Shown piece after piece: positions 8,620 to 17,055 of a stretch of DNA of 64,000 nt. Each line of letters starts with the position of its first letter. Positions within the stretch are counted from its first letter, which is position 1. The stretch is from Bacteroidaceae bacterium (lineage in GTDB: Bacteria > Bacteroidota > Bacteroidia > Bacteroidales > Bacteroidaceae). A program made the translations under genes and the position numbers. Location of the stretch: the NCBI GenBank assembly GCA_017427065.1, contig JAFRTL010000002.1:62001-126000 (forward strand), written 5' to 3'. The notes beneath the pieces were generated by a model. The model had not been told where the DNA came from, did no database searches, and worked only from the letters and a program-made list of their open reading frames with translations.

Positions 8620-9615
8620 TTACTTGCTTTTTAAATAGACACGTGCCGTTTCGATGATGGTATCTTCTCCTCGTTGCTGATCGGCTGCATCCATATCGAC
8701 CTTGATGTCTGGATCGATACCAAATTCGGTATGCTCCTTTTGTGCATTGAGGATTGGACAGGCAGAGAAGCGCACTCCCCAGCCATTTGGGAGCTCGGAG
8801 GTAAAGGGCAGGCCAGAACCTCCACCAGTCTTGTCGCCTATAATGGTAACCAAAGGCAACTCACGCATGATGCTTGTGAAATAGTTGGTAGCACTGAAGG
8901 AGTGACGGTTGGTGAGGACTACCACGGGTTTCTGCCAGCGGATACGGTCGGAGGGTTCCAGATAGATGGGCTCGGGAGTGGAGAAGTCGCTGTGGCCCTT
9001 GCCGCTCTTGTGGCAGATAAAACCAACCAATGTCTTCTCGTTGGTGAAGCGGGCAGCGATGCGATCAGCGGTGGTTAAGTCACCACCACCGTTATTGCGT
9101 ACATCTAAAATAAGTCCGTCGCAAAGGGAGAAGTAGTCAAGCATCTCGGAGAGGCTGCCATTGCCCACGGGTGAGGAGAAGGAACCATAATACAGGTAGC
9201 CGATGTTGTCATCCAAGATGGTATATTGCAGTCCACCACTGATGCGATAGCCTTGTCCCAAGTAGTCTTCTACCAGTGCCTCACTGAAGTTGCGCGGATA
9301 GTCCTCGTACCAGTCCCAATAGCGGGCCACGTTGTGGGTAGTATAGAGGTTCACATGACCATCTTTCAGCTCTGCGAGCATGTTTCCCAGTACCTCAAAA
9401 AGGTTTTCATCGCTCTTGGTGGCTTTCACTTGGGGCTCGTACTTGGTGTGGATGGCGTTCCAATCTATCTGCTTGTAGTCCAGGAAGCAGTAGTGTTCAT
9501 CGATGATTCGCCAAAGGGCCTCAAAGTTGTCCATCGGGGTGTCCTTGAAGTCGTCTTCGCCCACGCAGGCCGTGAGAGCGAACAGGAACAGGATGAGGTA
9601 CAACAGTCGTTTCAT
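8620..9615 (-). CDS. S41-family peptidase lipoprotein
   Basis: A 331-residue protein with a lipoprotein signal (LFALTACVGE, Cys17). An N-terminal helical region of the C-terminal-processing-protease type precedes the S41 catalytic core. The core shows LILDVRNNGGGDLTTADRIA and TNRHSFSATNYF, whose second serine is the likely nucleophile. No separate PDZ domain is obvious. It probably cleaves proteins or peptides in the periplasm; the substrate is unknown. It starts 3 bp after the DUF3316 stop and is last in the leftward run parC-DUF3316-S41. Confidence 0.85.
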   Translation of the reverse strand: MKRLLYLILFLFALTACVGEDDFKDTPMDNFEALWRIIDEHYCFLDYKQIDWNAIHTKYEPQVKATKSDENLFEVLGNMLAELKDGHVNLYTTHNVARYWDWYEDYPRNFSEALVEDYLGQGYRISGGLQYTILDDNIGYLYYGSFSSPVGNGSLSEMLDYFSLCDGLILDVRNNGGGDLTTADRIAARFTNEKTLVGFICHKSGKGHSDFSTPEPIYLEPSDRIRWQKPVVVLTNRHSFSATNYFTSIMRELPLVTIIGDKTGGGSGLPFTSELPNGWGVRFSACPILNAQKEHTEFGIDPDIKVDMDAADQQRGEDTIIETARVYLKSK

Positions 9616-9618
9616 GGC

Positions 9619-10437
9619 TTACAGCTTTTTGAGGTGTTTCACAAAACCGATCATCAGCGCATGACTGTAGATATGGGATTTCAGTCCATTGAGCTTGGCT
9701 TGCTGAAGGTCGCATACATAGCCCACGCGCAGGGTGGTCTTCTTAATCTGAAAGTCCACGGAAAGCAGGCTCCGCAACGTGGGTTGACTGACGGGAGTGG
9801 TAACTTTCATCACGCCGTCATCATCGCCCAAGGAGAAGATCTCGTAGTACGATTGTCCGTAATGTGGAGAGAACATCAGGCCCGTCAAAGGGACATTAAG
9901 TTGGTAGCGCAACAAGAACGGGACGCGTTTGATGTGGGTGTGCCAAAGCAGACGCACGGAGGCATCGATGTTGGCATGCAGACGCACATTCGCAGGATTG
10001 TTGCCATTGCGCATGTTGTAGATAAAACCTCCATTGAGGTCGGCCACACCACCAACGAGTAATTGGAAGTTGGGCGTTTCATAAACCAGTCGATGAAGAC
10101 CGTAGTTCCAGTTGGCCACACCTGCCACGGTATTGTTGTTTTCCGCACGGTTGTTGGCATAGTCAACATACCCTTGGAAGTAAGTCTGTATTTTCCACTC
10201 CTCTGGTGCCCACGAAGCGGCATGGATGCTCTCGCGTGATATGCGTAACTCCACACCTTTATAGGCTTGTGGCGAGAGGTAGTTGTCGAACACACTCGCC
10301 ATGCCGATGCCGTAACTGGTAGAGCGAGTGATGATACTGGGATCGGTGGAGCGTTCATTATATAGCGTTTCCTGTGCCTGAGTTTGAAGACTTATCAGGC
10401 AAACACAAAAAAAAGCTATATAATTCTCAATTTTCAA
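9619..10437 (-). CDS. DUF3316-family secreted protein
   Basis: A 272-residue protein with an N-terminal signal peptide (about residues 1-21, ending QTQAQ) and an all-beta pattern of alternating hydrophobic residues. This fits the Bacteroidetes DUF3316 family; some members may be outer-membrane barrels. The function is unknown. The only usable upstream start is TTG at 10437, because a stop lies two codons before it. That TTG sits in a run of AATTCTC heptads between this gene and parC. A later ATG (MASVF) would remove the signal peptide. It is probably translated from the parC transcript. Confidence 0.65.
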   Translation of the reverse strand: MKIENYIAFFCVCLISLQTQAQETLYNERSTDPSIITRSTSYGIGMASVFDNYLSPQAYKGVELRISRESIHAASWAPEEWKIQTYFQGYVDYANNRAENNNTVAGVANWNYGLHRLVYETPNFQLLVGGVADLNGGFIYNMRNGNNPANVRLHANIDASVRLLWHTHIKRVPFLLRYQLNVPLTGLMFSPHYGQSYYEIFSLGDDDGVMKVTTPVSQPTLRSLLSVDFQIKKTTLRVGYVCDLQQAKLNGLKSHIYSHALMIGFVKHLKKL

Positions 10438-10453
10438 TTCTCAATTCTCAATG
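10422..10453. repeat. AATTCTC heptad repeat between parC and DUF3316
   Basis: Four 7-base units (AATTCTC, AATTTTC, AATTCTC, AATTCTC) run from inside the DUF3316 5' end to the parC stop. The same type of heptad occurs at 13984-14015, 17889-17915, 18730-18788 and 20746-20770. Confidence 0.75.
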
Positions 10454-13126
10454 TTAGAACAGTCTTCCTTGTCCCGTCAGTTCATCCATGATGTCGCTGT
10501 CGCTCTTGTCCTTGTCGGGATCCAGATTCTCTTCCTCGACTATCTCCTCCTCAACAACTGTAGCTTCGACATCCTCTGTAGGTTTCTTTGTAGGTTCCAA
10601 TTCATTGACGGTATCCAGCGCATAGGTTGTCAATCGCTTACCTTTGGCCTTGTAGCCTTTTACAGCAATAAACTCTTCTGCTTCAATGATGAGTGACTCG
10701 CGGAACGCATCACCTCCTCCGAACACCACCTCAAAACGAGGATAAGTCTCGTCAGTGAGTAAGATAAGTTGGTTTTCCGCATTTTCACCCAGATAGTTTT
10801 GCTTTTTCAACGTAGGTTCAAAGCAGAAACGCTTCAGATAAGGGAATCCCTTCTGCGTAGCATCATAGAGAATAGCTGTCCAAACCTTGTGAGGATCGAA
10901 CTTTTCTAGGATGCGTATATCATTCTCGTAGTGATTGTTCACGTCGAAATTGGTGGTATAGAAATCGCCGTTATTCAGTACTACCAAGATGAGGTCATCG
11001 TTTTGGAATTCACCCAGATAGTCTCCATGACCGTCGTAGTTCAGGCGCAACACATCCGTGTCGAACCAAACCTTTCTGCCTCCAAGGGTAGAGCCACCTT
11101 GATGCTTCAGCATAATGCGATGCACAGGATACTTTGTGAGGATGTTGCCCATGGCTTGACGACCCTTGATGGTGATGTTGGAGAAATCTTCTTCAAGCGT
11201 CACCTTACGCAGACGTGGGTTAGGCTTGTGTGTTACCTTAATGGTTTCTGCCTCCCCGTTAGGGTTGGCGCTGAAATAGACGATGCGTGAATCTGGTGTC
11301 CCCTTGGTAAGGTCGTATTCGCGATCGCGTATGATGCCAGTCACGAAGAAACGCTTGATGTAGTACCAACCTCCCTTACCATCGCGATAGACCACATTGT
11401 AGATGGTACGCTTGTCGTTCTTCTTGAAGACGTTGACGTAGTAAATGTCCTTCCCCACGAACTTTTTCTCTGCGACAGGGGTAATGAGGTACTTGCCGTT
11501 GCGGAAGAATACGATTACATCGTCAATGTCGGAGCAGTTGCCTACGAGTTCGTCTTTCTTCAGGCTGGTACCAATGAAGCCCTCTGTACGGTTGACGTAC
11601 AACTTCTGGTTGGCTTCTACCACCTTGGCAGAGTCGATGATGTCGAACTTGCGGATCTCTGTGTGGCGAGGGAAGTTTTTGCCATACTTGTCTTTTAGGT
11701 GCTTGAACCACTTCACGGTATAATCCACCAAATGAGCGAGGTTCTTGTTGATGGCAGCAATCTCATCCTTCATACGCAAGATGGCTTCATCGGCCTTTTC
11801 ACTATTGAATCGCAGGATGCGCGCCATTTTGATTTCCATAAGCTTGAGGATATCTTCCTTGGTCACTTCACGGATCATCTGTGGATAGAATGGTGTGAGG
11901 CGGTCGTCAATGTGTTCACAGGCCTCATCCATGTTCTTAGCTTCCTCAAACTTACGGTCTTTATAGATACGCTCTTCGATGAATATCTTTTCGAGGGAGG
12001 CGAAATGCAAGGCTTCAAGCAGTTCGCCCTTACGGATTTCCAGTTCCTTACGTAGCAGGTCTTTGGTATAATCCACCGAACGGCGCAGTACATCGCTGAT
12101 GGTGAGGAACTGAGGTTTCTCCTCGTCGATTACACAACAGTTGGGGGAGATGCTTACCTCACAATCTGTCAAAGCATAGAGCGCATCAATGGTCACGTCG
12201 GATGAAGCACCAGGTGACAGATGAATCAGAATCTCCACATTGGCAGCGGTATTGTCTTCCACTTTTCGAGCCTTGATCTTTCCGCGCTCAATGGCTTTTA
12301 GTATAGAGTCGATGAGGCTGCTGGTGGTCTTGCCATAAGGAATCTCGCGAATCACCAAGGTCTTGGTGTCTAGTTTCTCTATCTTCGCACGCACTTTCAC
12401 TACGCCGCCACGCTGCCCGTCGTTGTAGTGTGCAGCATCGATGCTTCCACCCGTTGGAAAATCTGGATAAAGATGAAACTCTTCATCTCGCAGGTAGTGG
12501 ATGGCAGCTTCGCAAAGTTCGTTGAAGTTATGTGGCATGATCTTGGATGACAGACCTACGGCAATACCTTCCACACCTTGTGCCAACAACAATGGAAATT
12601 TCACAGGGAGGGTGACTGGCTCTTTGTTACGTCCGTCGTAGCTGTACTGCCACTCGGTGGTTTTCGGATTGAATACCACTTCCTTGGCAAATGGAGAGAG
12701 GCGGGCCTCGATGTAACGGCCAGCTGCGGCGTCATCGCCTGTAAGGATATTGCCCCAGTTGCCTTGCGTATCTACCAGAAGTTCTTTCTGTCCCAGTCCT
12801 ACAAGGGCATCCTTGATGCTGGCATCGCCGTGAGGATGGAATTGCATGGTATGACCAACGATATTGGCCACCTTATTGTAACGGCCGTCCTCCATGCGCC
12901 ACATAGAGTGCAGCACGCGTCTTTGCACGGGTTTTAGGCCATCCATGATGTTAGGTACCGCACGTTCCAGAATCACATAGCTGGCATAGTCGAGAAACCA
13001 GTTCTGGTACATGCCCGTAAGTTGGTGCTTCGCTTGGGCATCCTTCACATCAGCAGGCTTGTAGTCAGAGTGCCCTGCTTCTTGCTTTTCTTCGTTTTCC
13101 AAGATATTATCGTCTTCAGCGCTCAT
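10454..13126 (-). CDS. parC: DNA topoisomerase IV subunit A
   Basis: An 890-residue type IIA topoisomerase subunit A that unlinks replicated chromosomes together with ParE. The N-terminal breakage-reunion domain has MDGLKPVQRRVLHSM (residues 61-75), GHTMQFHPHGDASI and AAAGRYIEARLSPFA, with Tyr138 the DNA-linking tyrosine. The C-terminal domain is a propeller without the GyrA-box, which argues for ParC over GyrA. An acidic tail (EEEIVEEENLDPDKD) ends the protein. The first 35 residues are a charged extension. A TATCTTTG box lies just upstream (13144-13151). DUF3316 and S41 genes follow on the same strand. Confidence 0.92.
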   Translation of the reverse strand: MSAEDDNILENEEKQEAGHSDYKPADVKDAQAKHQLTGMYQNWFLDYASYVILERAVPNIMDGLKPVQRRVLHSMWRMEDGRYNKVANIVGHTMQFHPHGDASIKDALVGLGQKELLVDTQGNWGNILTGDDAAAGRYIEARLSPFAKEVVFNPKTTEWQYSYDGRNKEPVTLPVKFPLLLAQGVEGIAVGLSSKIMPHNFNELCEAAIHYLRDEEFHLYPDFPTGGSIDAAHYNDGQRGGVVKVRAKIEKLDTKTLVIREIPYGKTTSSLIDSILKAIERGKIKARKVEDNTAANVEILIHLSPGASSDVTIDALYALTDCEVSISPNCCVIDEEKPQFLTISDVLRRSVDYTKDLLRKELEIRKGELLEALHFASLEKIFIEERIYKDRKFEEAKNMDEACEHIDDRLTPFYPQMIREVTKEDILKLMEIKMARILRFNSEKADEAILRMKDEIAAINKNLAHLVDYTVKWFKHLKDKYGKNFPRHTEIRKFDIIDSAKVVEANQKLYVNRTEGFIGTSLKKDELVGNCSDIDDVIVFFRNGKYLITPVAEKKFVGKDIYYVNVFKKNDKRTIYNVVYRDGKGGWYYIKRFFVTGIIRDREYDLTKGTPDSRIVYFSANPNGEAETIKVTHKPNPRLRKVTLEEDFSNITIKGRQAMGNILTKYPVHRIMLKHQGGSTLGGRKVWFDTDVLRLNYDGHGDYLGEFQNDDLILVVLNNGDFYTTNFDVNNHYENDIRILEKFDPHKVWTAILYDATQKGFPYLKRFCFEPTLKKQNYLGENAENQLILLTDETYPRFEVVFGGGDAFRESLIIEAEEFIAVKGYKAKGKRLTTYALDTVNELEPTKKPTEDVEATVVEEEIVEEENLDPDKDKSDSDIMDELTGQGRLF

Positions 13127-13143
13127 ATTCTATAGTTTGAGTG

Positions 13144-13151
13144 CAAAGATA
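13144..13151 (-). promoter_or_regulatory. -7 box (TATCTTTG) of parC
   Basis: Perfect TAnnTTTG on the minus strand, 17 bp from the parC ATG, giving a very short leader. Confidence 0.6.
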
Positions 13152-13275
13152 ATCATTTTTTTTGAAATCGTTACGATATTGGAAATATTGGCACAAGATA
13201 CTTCCTCATGTCATTTTATCTGCTTGTTTAACAAACTTTTTCCTATGACTTACCTTTTATATGAAAGATAGTTAG

Positions 13276-13283
13276 TAATTTTG
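13276..13283 (+). promoter_or_regulatory. -7 box (TAATTTTG) of the plug-domain gene
   Basis: TAnnTTTG match 25 bp before the ATG at 13309. No clear TTTG at -33. Confidence 0.5.
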
Positions 13284-13308
13284 TGCGGTAACTAAAACTA
13301 ATGGGAAA

Positions 13309-13986
13309 ATGAAGAGATTTCTGATATTGATGCTGACCTTGCTCTCTGGCTATACACTGATGGCCCAAGGACTGACAGGTACTGTGCTTAAGAAAGGGAA
13401 ACCAAAGAAAGGCGTAGTGGTGTGGCTTAAGAAAGCCGACAAGTCTGCTACGACAGACAAGGAAGGTCGTTTTTCTTTTGAAAGTACAGGCGCAAATGAT
13501 ACACTGCAGATTGCGGTATCAGCAAAATATGATGCCTTAGTAGCTGTGGGCAACTCCCGTGAGGTGACGGTCTCCCTGAACGATAAGGATTACAGCGTGA
13601 AGAACGTGGGAGATGTGGATGTGGAACGTACATTGCCTTATGTGCAAGTAACGGCAAAAAGCAGCGGTGGTGTGAACCATGAACTGATCATGCGCTCGGG
13701 ATTTCGTTCTGTGTCTGAGGTGCTGAAAAACTGCGTAGCAGGCATCGTTGTATCAGAGGGAATGACGGGCAGTAGCATTCGTGTACGTGGTATCAACTCC
13801 ATCAATTCGAGTAACGAGCCGCTTTTTGTAGTTGATGGGATAGCCATGCAGGGCACCGACATTGATGCCATTGTTCCAGTGGAGACGGTGGAGAGTATTG
13901 AGGTACTGAAAGATGGTGGTGGCTATGGTGTGCGTGGGGCTAATGGCGTGATTGTGATTACGACAATTAAAGGAGTGACGGAATAA
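13309..13986 (+). CDS. TonB-receptor plug-domain protein without a barrel
   Basis: A 225-residue protein. Signal peptide (to about residue 19, TLMAQ), then a carboxypeptidase-regulatory-like beta sandwich (about 20-90, with TDKEGRFSFE), then a SusC-type TonB plug (about 105-222). The plug has the hallmark order VSEVLKNCVAGIVVSEG, SIRVRGINSINSSNEPLFVVDG, VESIEVLKDGGG and VRGANGVIVITT. The usual 600-700 residue outer-membrane barrel is absent: the ORF ends cleanly with TAA and glyS follows. It may be a freestanding periplasmic partner or a domain reused from a SusC-like ancestor. The domains are clear; the role is unknown. Confidence 0.8.
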   Translation: MKRFLILMLTLLSGYTLMAQGLTGTVLKKGKPKKGVVVWLKKADKSATTDKEGRFSFESTGANDTLQIAVSAKYDALVAVGNSREVTVSLNDKDYSVKNVGDVDVERTLPYVQVTAKSSGGVNHELIMRSGFRSVSEVLKNCVAGIVVSEGMTGSSIRVRGINSINSSNEPLFVVDGIAMQGTDIDAIVPVETVESIEVLKDGGGYGVRGANGVIVITTIKGVTE

Positions 13987-14015
13987 TTCTCAATTCTCAA
14001 TTCTCAATTTCAATT
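13984..14015. repeat. AATTCTC heptad repeat before glyS
   Basis: Three perfect AATTCTC units and a degenerate fourth lie between the plug-gene stop and the glyS promoter. Confidence 0.75.
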
Positions 14016-14023
14016 TATTTTAC

Positions 14024-14031
14024 TATTTTTG
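14024..14031 (+). promoter_or_regulatory. -7 box (TATTTTTG) of glyS
   Basis: TAnnTTTG match 30 bp before the glyS ATG, in the common TTTTTGCAGCC context also seen before rpmH and rpsL. Confidence 0.6.
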
Positions 14032-14061
14032 CAGCCGATTTTATAAAGGAACTAAATAATT

Positions 14062-15603
14062 ATGGCACAAGAAGACGTTTTCAAGAAAGTAGTGGCGCAT
14101 TGCAAAGAGTATGGTTTCGTATTCCCTAGCAGCGACATCTACGACGGTCTGGGCGCAGTGTACGACTACGGTCAGAATGGTGTAGAACTCAAGAATAATA
14201 TTAAGCAATACTGGTGGCAAAGTATGGTGCTGCTTCACGACAACATCGTGGGCATCGACTCTGCCATCTTCATGCATCCTACTATCTGGAAGGCCAGCGG
14301 CCACGTGGATGCATTCAACGACCCTCTCATTGACAATCGTGACTCTAAGAAGCGCTATCGTGCTGATGTGCTGATTGAGGATCAGATTGCGAAGTACGAT
14401 GAGAAGATAGAGAAAGAAGTGGCTAAGGCGCGCAAGCGTTTCGGTGACAGTTTCGATGAGGAGAAATATCGTGCTACCAGTCCTCGTGTAGCTGAGGAAG
14501 TGGCTAAGCGTGAAGCTTTGCACAATCGCTATAAAGCTGCCATGCAGGGACCCGACTTGGAGGAGCTGCGCCAGATTATCCTGGATGAGGGCATCGTTTG
14601 TCCGATCAGTGGCACCCGCAACTGGACAGAAGTGCGTCAGTTCAACTTGATGTTCTCTACGGAGATGGGCTCTACCGCTGATGGCAGCATGAAGATCTAT
14701 CTGCGTCCTGAAACCGCTCAGGGTATCTTCGTGAACTACCTGAACGTGCAGAAAACTGGTCGTATGAAGTTGCCTTTCGGTATCGCACAGATAGGTAAGG
14801 CTTTCCGTAACGAGATCGTGGCACGCCAGTTTATCTTCCGTATGCGCGAATTCGAGCAGATGGAGATGCAGTTCTTCTGCAAGCCTGGTACTGAGATGGA
14901 TTGGTTCCGTAACTGGAAGGCTCAGCGTATGAAATGGCATCAGGCCTTAGGCTTCGGTGCTGAGAACTACCGCTTCCACGACCATGATAAGTTGGCGCAC
15001 TATGCCAACGCTGCTACTGACGTGGAGTTCCTGATGCCTTTCGGCTTTAAGGAGGTGGAAGGTATCCATAGCCGTACTAATTTCGACCTTTCTCAGCATG
15101 AGAAGTATTCTGGAAAGAGCATTAAGTACTTCGATCCTGAAACCAATGAGAGCTATGTACCTTACGTGGTGGAGACTTCTATTGGTGTAGATCGTATGTT
15201 CCTGAGTGTGATGTGCGGAAGCTACTGCGAGGAGCAGTTGGAGAACGGTGAGAGTCGCGTGGTACTGAAGTTGCCTGCAGCTTTGGCTCCTGTGAAGTTG
15301 GCTGTTTTGCCATTGGTGAAGAAAGATGGTCTGCCAGAGAAGGCTCGTGAGATAGTGAACGATTTGAAGTTCCACTTCAACACCATCTACGAGGAGAAGG
15401 ATAGTATTGGTAAGCGTTATCGTCGTCAGGATGCCATCGGTACTCCTTATTGCGTGACCGTGGATCATGACACGTTAAATGACAACTGTGTGACGCTGCG
15501 CAACCGCGACACCATGGAGCAGGAGCGCGTAGCTATCAGTGACCTGCGTGGCATCATCGAGGATCGCGTGAGCATTACGAGCTTGTTGAAGAAATTGATT
15601 TAA
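14062..15603 (+). CDS. glyS: glycyl-tRNA synthetase (homodimeric class II)
   Basis: A 513-residue enzyme that charges tRNA-Gly with glycine. It opens with VFKKVVAHCKEYGFVFPSSDIYDGLG, the start of the alpha2-type glycyl-tRNA synthetase rather than the alpha2beta2 enzyme. Class II motifs are visible as LRPETAQGIFVNY and GIAQIGKAFRNEI (motif 2 region, about residues 215-255), and GVDRMFLSVM near 375 (motif 3). A C-terminal anticodon-binding domain (PVKLAVLPLVKK...) completes it. Length is normal. The FKBP lipoprotein gene starts 5 bp after the stop. Confidence 0.95.
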   Translation: MAQEDVFKKVVAHCKEYGFVFPSSDIYDGLGAVYDYGQNGVELKNNIKQYWWQSMVLLHDNIVGIDSAIFMHPTIWKASGHVDAFNDPLIDNRDSKKRYRADVLIEDQIAKYDEKIEKEVAKARKRFGDSFDEEKYRATSPRVAEEVAKREALHNRYKAAMQGPDLEELRQIILDEGIVCPISGTRNWTEVRQFNLMFSTEMGSTADGSMKIYLRPETAQGIFVNYLNVQKTGRMKLPFGIAQIGKAFRNEIVARQFIFRMREFEQMEMQFFCKPGTEMDWFRNWKAQRMKWHQALGFGAENYRFHDHDKLAHYANAATDVEFLMPFGFKEVEGIHSRTNFDLSQHEKYSGKSIKYFDPETNESYVPYVVETSIGVDRMFLSVMCGSYCEEQLENGESRVVLKLPAALAPVKLAVLPLVKKDGLPEKAREIVNDLKFHFNTIYEEKDSIGKRYRRQDAIGTPYCVTVDHDTLNDNCVTLRNRDTMEQERVAISDLRGIIEDRVSITSLLKKLI

Positions 15604-15608
15604 ATAAC

Positions 15609-16250
15609 GTGAAGCAATTAAGGTACATAGTTGGAATACTGGGCTTCGTGCTGATGGGTGCGATGATATCTTGTTCAGAGGTGGACGAGGACAGTATCAT
15701 GGATAAATGGCCCGAATTGAATGACGCAGTATGTGACTCCTTGCTACGTGAGGCTGGTTCCAATTTATTCAGTCAAGCGGCTGATACGGCCAAAGTAGAC
15801 GCCATGCCTATCGGAAAGATTTTCGGTATTGAAACCAGAGTGAGCACAACTAAGAAGAAGGAGTATGTGTTTTGTGCTAAACTGACGTCGACAAATGGCA
15901 GGCATCCTATTTATACGGACAATGTATCAGCTTTTTACCGTGGTTCTTACATTCTTGGTACAGAATTCGACGGTAATTTTGAAGGGTATGTGGCTACGGA
16001 TACCGACTTTGATGGCACAAAGAAACTTCCTGCTGTGTATGATACGCCAACCACTTTTCCTATTCAGAGCACTTCCACTCAGGGATTGATTCCGGGTTGG
16101 ATAGCAGCTTTGCAATATATGCGTGAAGGAGAGCGTTGGTTGCTTTATGTACCTTGTCGAAGTGGGTATGGGGTTAAATCTACTTCATCTACGATTTTGG
16201 ATAATTCCACCCTCTTCTTCGATATCATCCTTGATGAGATTGTGGATTGA
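15609..16250 (+). CDS. FKBP-type peptidyl-prolyl isomerase lipoprotein
   Basis: A 213-residue protein from a GTG start 5 bp after glyS. A lipobox (AMISC, Cys22) indicates membrane attachment. The C-terminal half is an FKBP domain, with AFYRGSYILGTEFDG, LIPGWIAALQYMREGERWLLYVP, RSGYGV and a final FFDIILDEI strand; the usual aromatic pocket positions are kept. It likely catalyses or assists proline isomerisation during folding of exported proteins. It overlaps the 3' end of murQ by 26 bp on the opposite strand. Confidence 0.8.
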   Translation: MKQLRYIVGILGFVLMGAMISCSEVDEDSIMDKWPELNDAVCDSLLREAGSNLFSQAADTAKVDAMPIGKIFGIETRVSTTKKKEYVFCAKLTSTNGRHPIYTDNVSAFYRGSYILGTEFDGNFEGYVATDTDFDGTKKLPAVYDTPTTFPIQSTSTQGLIPGWIAALQYMREGERWLLYVPCRSGYGVKSTSSTILDNSTLFFDIILDEIVD

Positions 16251-17055
16251 CACTTTCTATCGCTTTTTCCACAGAACCATGCAATAAGAGTAAGGACTTG
16301 GCTTGACCATAGCCAAGTCCTAATTCTTCTACCAGCATCCTGGTGCCACGATCTACCAGTTTTTCATTGGTAAGCTGCATATTCACCATCTTGTTGCCTT
16401 TTACCCTGCCAAGTTGTATCATAACGGCAGTGCTTATCATATTGAGAATCATCTTCTGTCCAGTGCCAGACTTCATGCGGGAGCTGCCTGTGACAAATTC
16501 AGGTCCTACCACCATCTCGATGGCCACGTCGGCCTCAGCTGCCATGGGGGAGTGAGGGTTACTGGTGATGCATCCTGTGAGTATGCCATGCTCGCGGGCT
16601 TCGCGCAGGGCTCCGATAACGTAGGGCGTAGTGCCAGAGGCGGCAATGCCTATCACGGTGTCGCGGGTGTTGATATTGTGCTCCATCAGGTCTTCCCATC
16701 CTTTATGATCTTTATCTTCAGCATTCTCGATGGAACGGCGCAGTGCCGATTCTCCACCAGCAATGACGCCTATCACCATGCGTGGAGGCATACCAAAGGT
16801 AGGGGGAATTTCTGAGGCATCGAGCACACCCAAACGACCACTGGTTCCAGCCCCGATGTAGAAGAGACGCCCACCTCGCTTCATACGTGGCACAATCTTT
16901 TTCACTAGTTCTTCTATCTGTGGAATGGCTTGCTGCACGGCATCTGCCACGCGGTGGTCTTCCTCGTTGATGTGTGTCAATATCTCATGTACCGACATCT
17001 GTTCCAGATGGTCGTAAAGCGAAGGCTCTTCAGTGATTTTCTCAAAGGTTGCCAT
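16225..17055 (-). CDS. murQ: N-acetylmuramic acid 6-phosphate etherase
   Basis: A 276-residue SIS-domain enzyme that removes the lactyl ether from MurNAc-6-phosphate to give GlcNAc-6-phosphate and D-lactate. Visible motifs are RLFYIGAGTSGRLGVLDASE (about residues 63-82), GIAASGTTPYVIGAL and VVGPEFVTGSSRMKSGT, all diagnostic of MurQ. It is slightly shorter than the E. coli enzyme at the C-terminus. It overlaps the end of the kinase gene by 14 bp, so the two are translationally coupled. It is the last gene of the namZ-symporter-kinase-murQ run. Confidence 0.94.
   Translation of the reverse strand: MATFEKITEEPSLYDHLEQMSVHEILTHINEEDHRVADAVQQAIPQIEELVKKIVPRMKRGGRLFYIGAGTSGRLGVLDASEIPPTFGMPPRMVIGVIAGGESALRRSIENAEDKDHKGWEDLMEHNINTRDTVIGIAASGTTPYVIGALREAREHGILTGCITSNPHSPMAAEADVAIEMVVGPEFVTGSSRMKSGTGQKMILNMISTAVMIQLGRVKGNKMVNMQLTNEKLVDRGTRMLVEELGLGYGQAKSLLLLHGSVEKAIESVNPQSHQG

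Noticed and set aside
9226-10062. 278-codon open frame on the plus strand
   Set aside because: It is antisense to the S41 peptidase and DUF3316 genes, both of which have signal peptides and family motifs.
14041-14940. 299-codon open frame on the minus strand
   Set aside because: It lies wholly antisense to glyS, has histidine/leucine-rich shadow composition and no family features.
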